DNA of 64,000 nucleotides from Lasiosphaeris hirsuta (GCA_030549175.1 JAUKUA010000002.1:5394001-5458000); one strand, 5' to 3'; positions 52,468-63,980 are shown, numbered from the stretch's first letter. The notes: generated by a model from the sequence alone, not told the origin. A program made the numbers and translations.

Positions 52468-53919
52468 TCATGCTCCCAGGGGATATCTCAAAGCTGCCTC
52501 TGAACCTTCCATGCCCTCCGTCTCGGTCTCCTGGTTGAACTCAAAGCCCCCGTCAGGGCTCGGCTGGATCCGGCCCGCCTTGATATCGTAGAGCCTCACC
52601 TGGCCCACGTAGTCGCCGACGGCAACACGCTTCCCGTCGTGTGTGAAAGCGGCCGCCGTGATCAGGTCATCGCGCACCTCGACCTCGCCACAGAACTGGC
52701 CGCTCTCGACCTCCATGACATCGAAGCCGTCCTCGGTCCGGCATGCCAGGTACTTGGCGTCGGGCGAGACGGCCAACGGCCAGCCCTCCTGGTAGCGCAT
52801 GGCGTCCAAGTTGTACCCCGTCAGCAGCCCCGTCTTCAACCACCACACCATGACGTCCCGCCCCCACACCAACACGACCGTCAAGCCGTCGTTGGAAACC
52901 TGCATCATGCCCGCCTCCCCCTTGGCCTCGACCTGCACCTTGCGCACCGTCCTTCCCGACGTCACCCCGGTCAACCTCACGGCGCCGTCCCTTGCCGCGC
53001 TCACGACCGCGGTCCCGTCCGACGTAAACCCCAGCTGCGTGACCTCGGCCCCGTGCACGGCCAGCACCTTGCCAACCTTGACGCCAGCCTTGGCCCCGGC
53101 GCCAGCCATCGGGATGACCAAGATGCGGCTCGGGTCGCGCGTCGAGACGCCCGCGAGGGTGGCGCCGTCGGGGCTCCAGGCCAGGGGCGCGCGCACGGGC
53201 AGGTCGGCCTTGATGGTGCGCCTGCGCAGCGTCAGGTCAAAGACCTCGAGGCGCGGCGGGCCGTCGGCGGTCGCCACGCGCGCGTTCTTGGTGCCGTCGG
53301 CCGCGTACGGCTCCGCCTTGGGCGGCGCGTCGTGCCGGTGGAAGGCGCACGCGAGCAGCGCGCTGCCGGTGGCGGTGGGGGATGGGGAGGCTGCGAAGAC
53401 GCCCTCGACGCGGAAGCCGCGCCGCGGCATGTGTGGCAGCCGCAGGCGCTCGGCGGAGGGCAAGGTCCAGAGGGCCAGGGTGCTGGTGGAGGCGATGGTG
53501 GATGAGGTGGATACGTGGTTGGGGACTTTGGAGCTCTGGGCGATGAGGTGGCTGTCGGAGGCGGAGAAGGCGAGGGATTGAACCTCGCGGCTGAAGTGGG
53601 AGGCGAGGCTGCTCGTCTTGGTGAAGAGCATGGTCGTCGGGGCGTCGGATAGGGAGCCCAGCGCCGGGACGATGTCGAACGGCTGGGCCTCGGGGGGGTC
53701 GTCCCATTTTCGGGGGGCCGACGGCGTCGGCGGCGTCGACGGAGTTGAGACCGCCGTGGCTACCGTGCTGCTCGTGCTGAGGCGCGGGTTGCCGCTGAAG
53801 GTGCTGCTGCTGCTGCTCCCGCCGCTGGGGGCGGGGATGAGAGCGAGGCCGAGGCCGAGGCCGAGGTTGCGCGGGGTGAGGAGGCTCGTCTGGCCATACT
53901 GTCTTGTAGCCGCTGTCAT
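52468..53919 (-). CDS. WD40-repeat-like beta-propeller protein
   Basis: Single exon, 483 residues from the first real ATG at 53919 (MTAATRQYGQTSLLTPRN); codons upstream are open but begin at a TTG. After a Ser/Thr/Pro-rich 100-residue leader the protein shows repeated beta-propeller blades: VQSLAFSASDSHLIAQSSKV, RAPLAWSPDGATLAGVSTRD, VTQLGFTSDGTAVVSAARDG, MMQVSNDGLTVVLVWGRDVM, PLAVSPDAKYLACRTEDGFD and ITAAAFTHDGKRVAVGDYVG. Canonical GH and WD ends are weak, so the repeats are divergent. Such proteins are scaffolds; the partner is unknown. The C-terminal GFEFNQETETEGMEG is acidic. High GC and Ala content in the coding region resembles neighbouring genes. Confidence 0.82.
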   Translation of the reverse strand: MTAATRQYGQTSLLTPRNLGLGLGLALIPAPSGGSSSSSTFSGNPRLSTSSTVATAVSTPSTPPTPSAPRKWDDPPEAQPFDIVPALGSLSDAPTTMLFTKTSSLASHFSREVQSLAFSASDSHLIAQSSKVPNHVSTSSTIASTSTLALWTLPSAERLRLPHMPRRGFRVEGVFAASPSPTATGSALLACAFHRHDAPPKAEPYAADGTKNARVATADGPPRLEVFDLTLRRRTIKADLPVRAPLAWSPDGATLAGVSTRDPSRILVIPMAGAGAKAGVKVGKVLAVHGAEVTQLGFTSDGTAVVSAARDGAVRLTGVTSGRTVRKVQVEAKGEAGMMQVSNDGLTVVLVWGRDVMVWWLKTGLLTGYNLDAMRYQEGWPLAVSPDAKYLACRTEDGFDVMEVESGQFCGEVEVRDDLITAAAFTHDGKRVAVGDYVGQVRLYDIKAGRIQPSPDGGFEFNQETETEGMEGSEAALRYPLGA

Positions 53920-55548
53920 CGGCGTGTGGTGTGGTGACGCCGACGGCGCGCTGAGGATGTGCAGTTTTGATGCTGAAAGGTCAGGCAATATATTGGATTT
54001 TGGTAGAGCAATTGGACCAGTCTAACAGGGTATCTTGGTCATCTCTGATATCAGCAACAGGGGCTGCAATTCTTATATGCAAGTGCAAACCAATGCTGGG
54101 CAAAGAATGCTGCAGCACTGTCGCGGGCCAGCCTGCCATCCGAGAGAGGATACCGCCTTGTACGCCGCACCAGCCGACTGAGCCGACTGGAGGTGGCCGT
54201 GCTTGGCTGTATGGTGATGCCATCCATTTCGGAGGTACGACGGGCGCCACACGAGAAACAACCGACACATTGTTTCTACGCAAGTATGAAATCTTTTCCC
54301 TTCTTGGCAGGCAGAGAGATATCATGCAGCGGTATGCGTTGCATCAGGATCGGGATCATCGGCGGGTGCCTATCTTGCTTTGGCATTCATTGGCAATGGC
54401 TGTGCAGGACATCATATGTGGTCCACGGAATTTCCCCGTCCACGCTCGCTGCGTGGTTCTCGACGACCGTGACGGGTTGGGATCCAGAGTGACGGGCGGA
54501 GGCCTCGGCCGTGGGGTGAGTAAGTGGTGTGCCGCCCCATTGGGCCACCCAAACCCCTAAAGAACATCGCATACGCGGTATGCGCGGTCCAGATTCTTCA
54601 AATTTTTATTTATTTTATTATTTATTTTATTATTTATTTTATTATTTATTTTATTATGTATTTTATTATTTATTTTATTATTTATTTTATTATTTATTTT
54701 ATTATTTATTTTATTATTTTTTTTTTGCGTGGCGTAGCTCCCGGCGGCTGATTTGCTGTTCGAGGCGGTTGATCAGTCTGATTTCCACGGGCCCGGGACC
54801 AAGCGGAGGCGAGCAAGAGCCTGAATAAGGGATGCATGTGTGGCTTCGAGATGAGGAGAGATGAGGAGAGAGATGTGCAGCACGGCGGATTGGAAGCTTC
54901 CCTGCAGATGCCCATCCGGTCTAGTACGTGCGTGCCAGTTGCTCCAATCGTAGAACAGCGGCTCTTGGGGACGCGCTGACTTGGACATTGCCGTGATGGC
55001 TGACCCAGCACGTTTGTTTGGGCAGGCGAAACGAAGAGTTGCCCTGATACCAGATGACCTTAGGGTGGGGGATGGATAGGATGGAGCGGCTGCGCCTTGC
55101 AGAGCGGTAGGGGTAATTTGAGTTCTATATCGTCAACGGCGTGAACCAGTCTGGAAGGTTGGGAGATGACGGCTGCGACGGCTGATATATCATCCTTCGG
55201 AAGCAAAAAGGGCCCCCACCGCCGGGTGCGGTTACACCATGTCGTGTTACCGACCTGCACTGCCCAGTGGGACACTCTAAAAGTTGACATCAGACTGAGC
55301 ACTGCCACCTCCACAGCCCAAAGCAGCCGTGATCGCGCTGCCCGGGCGGAGCCAGCACCGTCACACGCACGTCACAGGGCAGCACAGCAGCAAGCTTCAA
55401 ACAATTCAGATCAAACTTTTTTATTCCTTTTCATTTTGTCAAGTGTAACCAACTGACAATTTGACCGAGAGAGATATAGATATCTTCTCGCGGCATCCAG
55501 ATGCTATGTAGGCGGGACTTTCTAACCTTGCTGGATTCTATCCTCCCG
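53920..55548. other. Intergenic region with a 12-bp minisatellite
   Basis: About 1.6 kb between the WD40-like start and the stop of the dioxygenase gene, both on the minus strand. It contains the nine-copy repeat at 54609-54716. A 197-codon plus frame (53967-54560) has no domain and is not supported. Confidence 0.5.
54609..54716. repeat. (tttattttatta)9 minisatellite
   Basis: Nine contiguous 12-base units; the fifth has one T-to-G change, the others are identical. A T10 run follows directly. Because 12 is a multiple of three, one plus frame reads through as repeated Tyr-Phe-Ile-Ile, which is a translation artefact. The extreme AT content contrasts with the GC-rich surroundings. Confidence 0.95.
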
Positions 55549-57362
55549 TCACTGCTCATCCATGGGCACGTCGCCAAGGCCCGGTTCGCCGTCGTCCTCA
55601 GGCACAATGGTGCCGCTGGGGCTCTCGGGCGGCGTGAGGGGGTGTATTTGGAGAGTTGGCATGCCCGCCTTGGACAAGCTCGCATTGGCATCGTCGATGT
55701 GGTCGAGGAGGTGGCCGCGGAACGAGTCCCACAAGCCAGCACGCTCGGCTGTCCCCCCCGTCAGTTGGGATGCTCCGGGCTGGTTAGGAGGGGTGACTTA
55801 CGCCGGATGTCGGGGTGGTCCTCCATCGCCCACTTGGTCAGGCCCAGGTGAGCCGGCACGTGGAACATGAAGCCTGCCAGCCCCGTTAGTACGCGCGCGC
55901 TCGAGAAGCAGAGAAAAATACTCACTCATGAACCCCTGGGCGACCTTCACCGGCTCGTGCTCCGCCTCCCTCTCGCGCGCGTACGCCTCGTAGCTCTCGC
56001 CGTGGGGCATGTAGCTCTGCTCAAAGCTCATGCCGCCGGCCTCGAGCGGCCGCACGCTCCCCCTGTACACGCCCTTAATCACCCCGCACAGCTCCGTCGC
56101 CATGGTCCGATGGTAGTACGGAATGCGCAGCGTATCCCCTGCGACGGCCCACTTCTCGCCAAAGACGCAGAACTCGACAACACTAACACCCGGCCACTTG
56201 CTCGGCGCCGTGAGGACGCAGTACGCCGTGGGGTCGAGCTGGTCCGTGTTGGCGCTGAGGTGCGCGAAGCGCGCGAGGTCGTACCGGAACGGCGCGTGGC
56301 GGCCGTGCCACGCCACCACGTTAAAGGGCGTGTACGGCTGCGCGTACGCGAACAGCCGGCCCGCCAGCTTGACCGTCACCTCGAACGGCGGCAGCGTGCC
56401 CGGCGGCTCCAGGTCGAAGGCCGCCACCGGGTACTCAAAGTCGCGCACGTGTGCCAGCCCGTTGGCCCCCAGCACCCCCAGCTCGGGCAGCGCGAAGCGC
56501 GTGCCGAATACCTCGAGCGCGTAGCCGGCCGCGTGGGGCGCAGGGTTGTCGTGGTTATTGTGGGATTGGGAGGGGAGGCGGACGATGCTGATGGCGAAGC
56601 GGATGCCGGCGGGCAGCACCGAGATCATGCCCGGCTTGATGCGGAGGTTGCCGAGCTCGGTTTTGATATCTAGCACGCCTTGCTGCGGCACGAGGAGGAG
56701 ATCGCCGTCGTGGTTGACAAAGGCTTGGCGGTCCATGTCGGCGTCGAAGGCGTACTGGTGCACCGCGAGGCCCTCCTTGAGCGTGGCGTCGCCGTAGCCG
56801 CCGATGGTTTTCAAACCCCGCACAAAGGTTGTGCTCCCACCTCGGCCTGATGCGTTCGTCTTGGGGGCGGGGAGGGGCCCCCAGGTATGTGCTTGTGGTG
56901 TGAAGCTGACATTGGGGTTCGTAGGGAGGAAGCATGTCTCGATCTGCCAAGTGGGCACGACAACTCATCAGCAAGCTGCCGGGACAACCCGGTTGGGGAA
57001 AAAAGCCAACCTACCTCATTGTGTTGCTGAACCTGTCTCAAGGGGCGATGTGGTGCCCCGGGCCGTTCCCTGTACATCCACCTGGGGACGACGTCGTCAG
57101 TTTTGGGGGTTGGCGTGCCGTCGAGGGGGGCCACGACTTACACGTTTGATACTGATTCTCTCGAGGATATGAATGATGTGCCGTTCAGGTGCTCGGCATA
57201 GAGACCATATCTGGCCTTCTGCGGGAGGTTGGTTCCATTGGCCGGGAGAGCACCAGGAATGGCCTCGGTGGCATGGTGGTTGCCGAAGCCAAACTGGTAC
57301 TTGTAAGGGTCGTCTGCCATGGTGTCTTTGACTAGACCCGTAACGGCGTGGTTGCCGAACAT
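55549..57362 (-). CDS. Homogentisate 1,2-dioxygenase family protein (divergent)
   Basis: Five exons on the minus strand, 57362-57142, 57081-57015, 56943-55926, 55873-55802 and 55748-55549, join exactly to 525 residues. Start [20 protein letters not shown]; a second in-frame ATG at 57320 (good context) is possible. Family features: [76 protein letters not shown] and the iron ligands His374, Glu380 ([10 protein letters not shown]) and His410 ([11 protein letters not shown]), whose 6- and 30-residue spacing equals that of human HGD. The region after Trp-Met-Tyr-Arg differs from ordinary fungal HmgA (WLYRILP), and the C-terminus is longer and acidic. It may be a paralogue acting on a related aromatic substrate rather than the tyrosine-pathway enzyme itself. 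Introns 50-70 nt. A G21 tract lies 48 bases upstream of the start. Confidence 0.88.
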
Positions 57363-57409
57363 GGTGATGGCGTCGGGGGTAGGGTAATCTCGCTGATTGA
57401 TGCGGCTTT

Positions 57410-57430
57410 GGGGGGGGGGGGGGGGGGGGG
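57410..57430 (+). repeat. G21 homopolymer upstream of the dioxygenase gene
   Basis: Twenty-one G on the plus strand, that is C21 in the sense of the gene, beginning 48 bases upstream of its ATG (57362). Probably within the 5' leader or core promoter. Confidence 0.9.
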
Positions 57431-58965
57431 AGGACTTGTAATGGAGAAGAATGTGTATTTCCACTGATGATGGGCTATGAGTATGTTTCAAGAACACAGA
57501 TACTCGCTCCGACTCGGGCCACGGCTAGTGCTTTTATACCACCCGCGGAGCCATATTTTCCTTGTTCGCAACTTCACCCTGGTGAATGGGCATGGGCATA
57601 CTCGAGGAAATGGGGCCCGCATGCTCTGACGGAATGTCGAGCCAACCAATGAGGCCTTACAGTCACGGCTATCATCCGATCTGATAACAGAGGCGGCAAT
57701 AGACACGGTCTCGACTGTCTCGCCGCCGTTGATCTGTTACCCAGGTACGGAGTAACCAAAGTCCAAGCACCAAGGCGCGCATTGATCTGCCTCCGAGGGC
57801 AGGGCACACGACATGCTCCGAATGTTGGGCGCCGACAAGACGCGCCTCCCTGCTTCCTGTCGGCCTGCCCTCGTCCCCTGTCGGCCGCGACGAGGTCGCC
57901 CTAGGCCACTCAGGTACCGCAGCACACCGCGCGGTACCGCACGGCTCAACGGCCGGAGATTCGGGCAAAGGTCGAGGAAAACAAAGGAAAGGAAAACCGC
58001 CAGAGGCCAGCCAGGGAACTTGGAAGGCCACTAGAAAACGCCCTGCCGCTGTTGATGTGCTTGCGTGCTGCGTGCTGCATATGCCCCACCTGCAATGCCG
58101 CCCTCTCTTGGGCACCCTGCGTGCGCGCATCTGGTCGATGGGACATGGGTATGAGAGGGAGGCCCGTTGCAGCACGAGATTCGCCCGAGTCCGCATCAAT
58201 CAAAACCGCTGCCGTCCCTCCATAACCCGCGTCGGAGGCGGTGGGAGATCTTCGCTTCTGGGCGAGCCTGGAGTTTCTTGTGGAGATGTGATCTCGTTCG
58301 ATCAAATCGCGGAGAAATAAAGGAAGAGGGGGGGGGGGGGGGGGTAGGAAGGGGGAAGGGGAAGGAGGGGCCATGCTGTCACACCGTCGAGAATAGACGA
58401 TGGGAGAAAAAGGAAAAGAAAAAAAAAAAGAGGCGCGCCTTGCGGATTCCAGTTCCACATATCACGACCGTCTGCAGCCGTGTAACCCGGACATGACTCC
58501 CGAGACAGGGCCCAGAGAAGCAAACACTGACACGTCGATACCGTTCCCAGACTGCCGGGACGGGCCAGAGCGAGTGAGAAGGGTGTGATGGGGCTGCCTG
58601 TGATGCTCCCTGCGTGCCGCGCAGTATCAATATCGCTCTTCAGTTTTGATAGCATCCACGGCACCCTGGTTCCTGACGACTCGGTTTCCCTTCCCGTTTT
58701 TGCTTTTTCGGCCGCGACGTTCCCAAATGGCGTCCCGGAATGGCGGGGTCGGGTTGGCTGCGTCGAGACGGGGCTAAGGTAAAGGGTAATGTGCTGAGGG
58801 GGGCGGAGGTGATCCGGTGCCGGCCGAAACGAAACGTTTTTTATGTTCCCTGTGCCCTGCAACACACGAATGCCCGCGTCCCTTTCGTCCCTTTCGTCCT
58901 CCCTTTCTCTGTGCTCGTTGCCGCCGGCTTCACGATGTCTTCTTCCCTAGCCTCGCCTGCCCCCT

Positions 58966-58993
58966 CCCCCCCCCCCCCCCCCCCCCCCCCCCC
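58966..58993 (+). repeat. C28 homopolymer
   Basis: Twenty-eight C on the plus strand, the longest homopolymer of the window and the only C-type one above twelve on this strand. Confidence 0.9.
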
Positions 58994-60134
58994 GTCCCCG
59001 TCGCCGGCAGGCAATTCGGCATGGCAAGAAATAGTCACACTCACACTGGCAACGACTCAAATCAGGCCCCGTTTCCTCGAAACCAAATGTCCCCATTGGC
59101 GTCCCGCCGTCTTCATTTGACACTATTAAACGAGTAAAAGGTCCCTGCATGCAGCTTGAGTCCGGCGGCGTGAGGGAGAAGCGGCTAGCATGGCAAACAG
59201 CAACGCGCTCGCCGAAAAAAAAATATGCCATACCGCAATTGCAACACCTCGAACAAGACGGCTGTCCTCCCCCCTCCCCCCTCCCCCCTCCCCCCCCCCT
59301 CCGCGAGTCATCTTCTGCTGGTACCCAGGCTTCCCAGACCGCCACGACCACGGCCACGCTCTCGACCAGCCAAAGGGTGGCAGCACGAAGGAAGGATGGA
59401 AAAGGGAAGAAGGGGGTGGTTGAGATGGGATCGTTCTATGCGCCGAGCCTCAGAGTCCTGGGATGCGATGGGGGCTTAGGCCCCTTGGGCCCTTAGGCCC
59501 CTTCCGGCGAGGTCGACAAAAAAAAAAAAAAACAGCGTCGAGCTAACGCACTGCCGATCCACCTCACACACACCTGGCCGCCTGTCTCTGCCTCGGTCGC
59601 CAACGAAACATGCGATAACAAACGCAGCCGGGGCGCCGGCGCGTTCCATTCGTAGCGGCACTTGCAGCTGGCTTGATACCAAACGCAGCTCGCTCGACGT
59701 GTGCATGAGTGAAAATTGACATCTGAAAACTGAGTCCTGCTGCCGAGCCTCAGCTGGACAGTGCGCCGATCTGTCTGGGAGCGCAGCGCAGCCGGACGCA
59801 TTCGAAGACATGATTCACATGCGATCGGATCCTGTGGTACTTGGTTTGCACCGCAGATACGGGGCTCGGCTCTGCGTGTTGGACTCTGTGTGTTGGGACT
59901 TGGGCCCGCTACCACCTAAATGTCGTGCTCGCGCAGCCCGCACAGATAGGTAGTTGGCGAGGGACCAACAAACATGAGCCCGGTACACACAGACTCAGCG
60001 TCCGACCAACCGAACCGGCAGCACACCTGTACGGTAGGGCATTCGCTGCGAGCCACATATCCCATGGCTAAGACACCGAGCTCGGACAGTGGATCTCTCT
60101 GCACGGCGGGTAAGGTACAAGGCCGCTATCCTGG

Positions 60135-60198
60135 CCCACCTCGCCCCTCGCCCACCTCGCCCCTCGCCCACCTCGCCCCTCGCCCACCTCGCCCCTCG
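60135..60198. repeat. Four perfect 16-bp tandem repeats
   Basis: Unit cccacctcgcccctcg repeated four times without a mismatch, followed by ctcc. Perfect identity suggests recent expansion. Confidence 0.95.
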
Positions 60199-61310
60199 CT
60201 CCTTCCCCCCTCCCCCACAACCCACAAGGAACCTGGTCAGCGTACCGTACCCTCTGCTCCCGGGGCCTGAGCTGCGGTATCCGGTGCAGGGTCACCGGCG
60301 GGACGTAGGCTTGGGCTTCCGGCAGATGCCTTTTCAGCTTGGCTTGGGGGGGGGGGGGCGCCCGTCTGTCGCCAGTTGCCCAACCCACAGCCCGCATCGC
60401 AGCAGCAGCCCGCCAGCCGTCCGAGTCTCCAGTCGCTTCCGCTCTTGCGTGCCCGGTCACCCATTTCTCAAAAAGCCCCATCCCCAGCCGACAGCCCCTA
60501 GCTCTCGGTCAGACTAGGGACGGAAGCAGAGCCGGAAAAAGTCGCAAACAAACCCCCTTCTCGAACACTTCCCAGTCTTGGCCTGCCACTGCCGACGGCG
60601 GCACGGCCGCGGGCGCGACAGACCGGTCGCCAGGCAGTAAGCATGGTACGAATGTCGACAACCAATCAAGCCCCGAGCGCCGCCTCGCGAACGTCACCGT
60701 CCCGTCGATGCCTGCCGCATCGACTATTTCCTGTCTCTCTTTCACCGATGTTTGTTGTGTGTCGTCCGGATCGACTCCGACTTGCCATCTCCAAGGGAAA
60801 AATCCTAGGTTAGGTAGGACTCCTCGTCCCCTCCATTCGTCCCTCCCCAGTCCCAGCAAGGTTGTGCTCCCCTACCCCCTTTGCCCCATTTCCCCATACG
60901 GACTCTGGCACTGGCCAAGGCGACTTGTCACATCGCGCCACTGCGCACACCGCATCGCATGTGCTGGTCGGGGTGTGGTGGATACCTACGCGATGCCACA
61001 CAAAATCAGTAGCTGCCTGCCGCGCGGCTTCAGTTTCGGAGGGGACGAGCGAGCTAGGAGAGAAGACGAAAGGGGAATTACAACAAAAGTAAAAGAAGTC
61101 GAAGAAAAAAAAGAGAGAGATAAACATGGCCAGGCGGCTTCAGAGCGCAGACGAACAACTCCTCGGAACAGGGATGCATGGGCTTTCTATCTGATACAGA
61201 ATGTTTCCATGCTTGTCGCTATGTTGTTTTTCAGCAGTAAACCAAAGTCTTATACAGTACAGGGAATACTGGATGTCGCTTTCAACCCCTCATTACCTTC
61301 AAGTTCCTTA

Positions 61311-63980
61311 TCAACCCTTTAGTTTTTGCATAGCCGCTAGCCATTTTTCCTGGTCTGCTCTGGATGGGGCGTTAGCAAGGCGTTTGAAACACATCACGGT
61401 GGGCATGGTAACTCACCTGTCAAAGTAGAAAATCTGGCTCAGCACCGGCAGTAGCTGCTCTCTGAGGTCCTTCCGCTCTAAAAACCCAAGAACAATATTC
61501 TTCACGTATTCGGCGGCTTCCTTTGGCAAGACGCCGGGCGACGTCTCGTTTGGACTCTTAACCGCTGCGGTCGGCTGCGCGGCCGCCTGGGAACGCTTTA
61601 GCTCCTTATTCAGCTTATCGTTCTTCTGGCGGTACTCGTCATTGAGCCTCCTGAGCTCGGCTTTGTTCGTCTCCGCATCGCGTACTTGTGCCTCCGACGC
61701 ATCCAGCGCCGAGCGCAGTTGCGACACCGTGGCTTGCAGTTCCTTAGTTTCGGCCTCGGCCTTACCTCCACCCTCCTCTAGCTTCTCGCTTATTAGTTTC
61801 CACTCCTTCGCCCTTTTCTCGAGGTCGTCCTTTTCATTCGCTAGCTCCTTGATATCGCGCTCCAGGTCGCGGATCTTTTGGCGTAGGTCCTCTGTCTCGC
61901 GCATCTTGCGCCTAGCAAGCGTAGTCGATTCGTCTTCGAGCCTGTCGCGCTCCTCGATGGCAGCATCCAGCCTGGTGCGCATCTCACGCGTCTGAGTGGC
62001 GGCTCGCTCGTCCCCTTCTGCCAGGAGTCTGCGGAACGACTGGCCCTCGCGCGTCCGCTCGTTAAGCAGTTTTTGGGTTTCGGCGAGATCCTCCTCCAGA
62101 CTCTCGCACTGCGTTTGGCGTTCCTTGAGCTGGGTACTCAACTCGACTGTTTGGTCGCGCATACTGGCCAGCAGCTTTTCTGCATTAGCGTACTGGTTTG
62201 TCTTGAGCTCTGCCTCCTCTCGGAGAACGTCGTAGTCCCTCTTCAGTTGCGATGCTTCTTCCTCGAGCTCTTTCACACGCGGCCGGAGCTTGGATGCCTC
62301 CTCATGGACCTGTTGCAATTCTCGCGTAGCCTTTTCCTGCTTGGCTGATAGTTCAATCTTGTCCGCCTCGGCCCGCCGGAGATCGCGCCCTGCATGGCGC
62401 TTCTCATCCTCGACCCGGAGACGAGCATTCGTCTCTGCCGTGACTTTCTCGTGCAAGGATCTGATCTCCGTCTCACGGTCCGAAGCCAAGCGCTGAGCGC
62501 GAGTCAGCTCCGTCTTGAGGTCCTTTTCTCGCTTTTCGAGGTTGCGCAGCTCCGTGTTCTTGGCCGCAAGTTCCTCCTTTGTAGCCTTGAGTGTTGCCGC
62601 TTCTTGGCGCAAATTCTTTAGCTCGGGCTGCGCCTTTTGGAGAACCTCGCGGAGATCAGTCAGTTCCTTGTAGCGGGTTTGCGCCAATGACTGCGCCGCC
62701 GCCAGGTCTGAATGCAGAGTTGTCGACCTCGACTGCAGGCTATCCAGTTCTTTTTTGAGCAACTCGTGCTCGCCTTGGAGCTCCGAGTAGCCCCTCGCCG
62801 CTGATGCTGATTTCTCGACCTCTTTCTCAAGCCCCGAAATAACCTCCTTCAACTCCTTCTTCTCGGCCTCGAGCTCCTTGATCTTTCGCTTTGCCTCAAC
62901 GTGGTCCTGGCCGATATCCCTGACGCTGTCTTCCAGGGTTTCGATTTCTTCGCGCAGATCCTGCTCTGTCTTGCGCTGCTTTGACAGCTTCTCGATTTGC
63001 CGGTCCTTTTCGGCTAACTCCTCTTGGAGAAGGGTCAGTTCAGCCTGAAGCTCCCCACTCACCGAACCTTCGACGGGGGAAGGCGGTGGGAGATCTGATG
63101 CCTCGCTCGGAGTGGGCTCTATGGCAGCAGGGGCGGCGGCACCGCCCTTCTTCTTCCTCTTGTTTTTCTTCTTAGGGCCTGTGGGTGCTGGAACTGCAAG
63201 AGAGGCAGGCTGGGATGCTACGCTAGGGGCGGGTGTAGGTGGCGCATTTTTGGCATCTTCGACTTGCTGTTGGGAAATGATTTTTTCGAGCTGCTCCTTG
63301 CTCTTGGTCTCTTGCTGCAATGATTGGGCTAGCTCCTCAATTCTTTTGTCAGCCTGAGCAGTTGCCTCGTGGAGAGCCTTGACTTGAGCTCCTAGGTCCT
63401 TATTCTGCGAAGCGGAATCGTTGAGCTTGGCCGCCTGCTGCTTGAGGGCCGCGGTTGCGTTGTCCTTTTCCTTTTCTAGTTCTGCTTCAAGGTTTTTCAA
63501 CCGGGACTGCGAGCTAACGAGGCGCCCTGCGAGCACGGCGGCTTCGATCCTCCCAGCCTTGAGCTCTTCCTCGGCCAATGCTTTGGCTGCAAGGACCTCG
63601 CCAAGTTTGGCACCATTCTCCTTGGAAAGGTCAAGCTCTTTTGTCAAGTCTTGAACCTGTGCCTGTAGGGTTTGAATCTCCTCGGACTTCTTCTGGACGC
63701 CGGCCCGCAGACTTAGTATTTCTTCTGATTTCTTCTCAACGTCGGCTTGAAGCTGGGGGATTTCATCATCATAAGAGAAGAATTCTTCGGCTTTGCCATC
63801 ATCTTGGGCCCCCTTGGGCTCCACGGTTTTCTTTGGAGAGAATACGCCCAAAACTCGCGAGACAGAAGATTGGGTGTTGGTCGGAGTTTGGGGGCGTGCT
63901 GCTTCACCCGGTGCGGCTCCCTCGGCCTTTGAGTCACTTGCTGTCGTGCCATCGGATCTCGTAGCCTTCAAAGCGGCCAT
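61311..63980 (-). CDS. GRIP-domain golgin (Imh1 type)
   Basis: Minus strand: exon 63980-61417 and a terminal exon 61359-61311, joined over a 57-nt intron (gtgagt, branch gctaac, acceptor cag); 870 residues from the ATG at 63980. Almost the whole protein is coiled coil (heptad-rich KELEAEKKELKEVISGLEKE and similar), with a basic KKKNKRKKKGG patch near residue 270. The C-terminus is a GRIP domain: EAAEYVKNIVLGFLERKDLR, LLPVLSQIFYFDR, and after the intron ADQEKWLAAMQKLKG. GRIP golgins such as yeast Imh1 bind Arl1-GTP on the trans-Golgi and tether vesicles. Reading through the donor would end at a TGA just after Arg and lose the last helix. The frame is still open upstream of 63980 to the window edge, so the gene may be cut off here. 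Confidence 0.88.

Larger units (their letters stand above)
57363..61310. other. Long intergenic region rich in homopolymers
   Basis: About 3.95 kb between the dioxygenase start and the golgin stop, both on the minus strand. It has G21 (57410-57430), G17 (58328-58344), C28 (58966-58993), G13 (60346-60358) and a 16-bp x 4 repeat (60135-60198). A 327-codon plus frame (60339-61322) crosses the G13 tract, starts at TTG and has no domain. No gene is supported. Confidence 0.45.

Noticed and set aside
53967..54560. 197-codon plus frame between WD40-like and dioxygenase genes
   Set aside because: No domain, no codon bias and it overlaps the promoter of the WD40-like gene.
60339..61322. 327-codon plus-strand frame
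   Set aside because: Starts at TTG, runs through a G13 tract and a purine-rich stretch, has no recognisable domain and a Ser/Pro/Arg composition typical of translated noncoding DNA.
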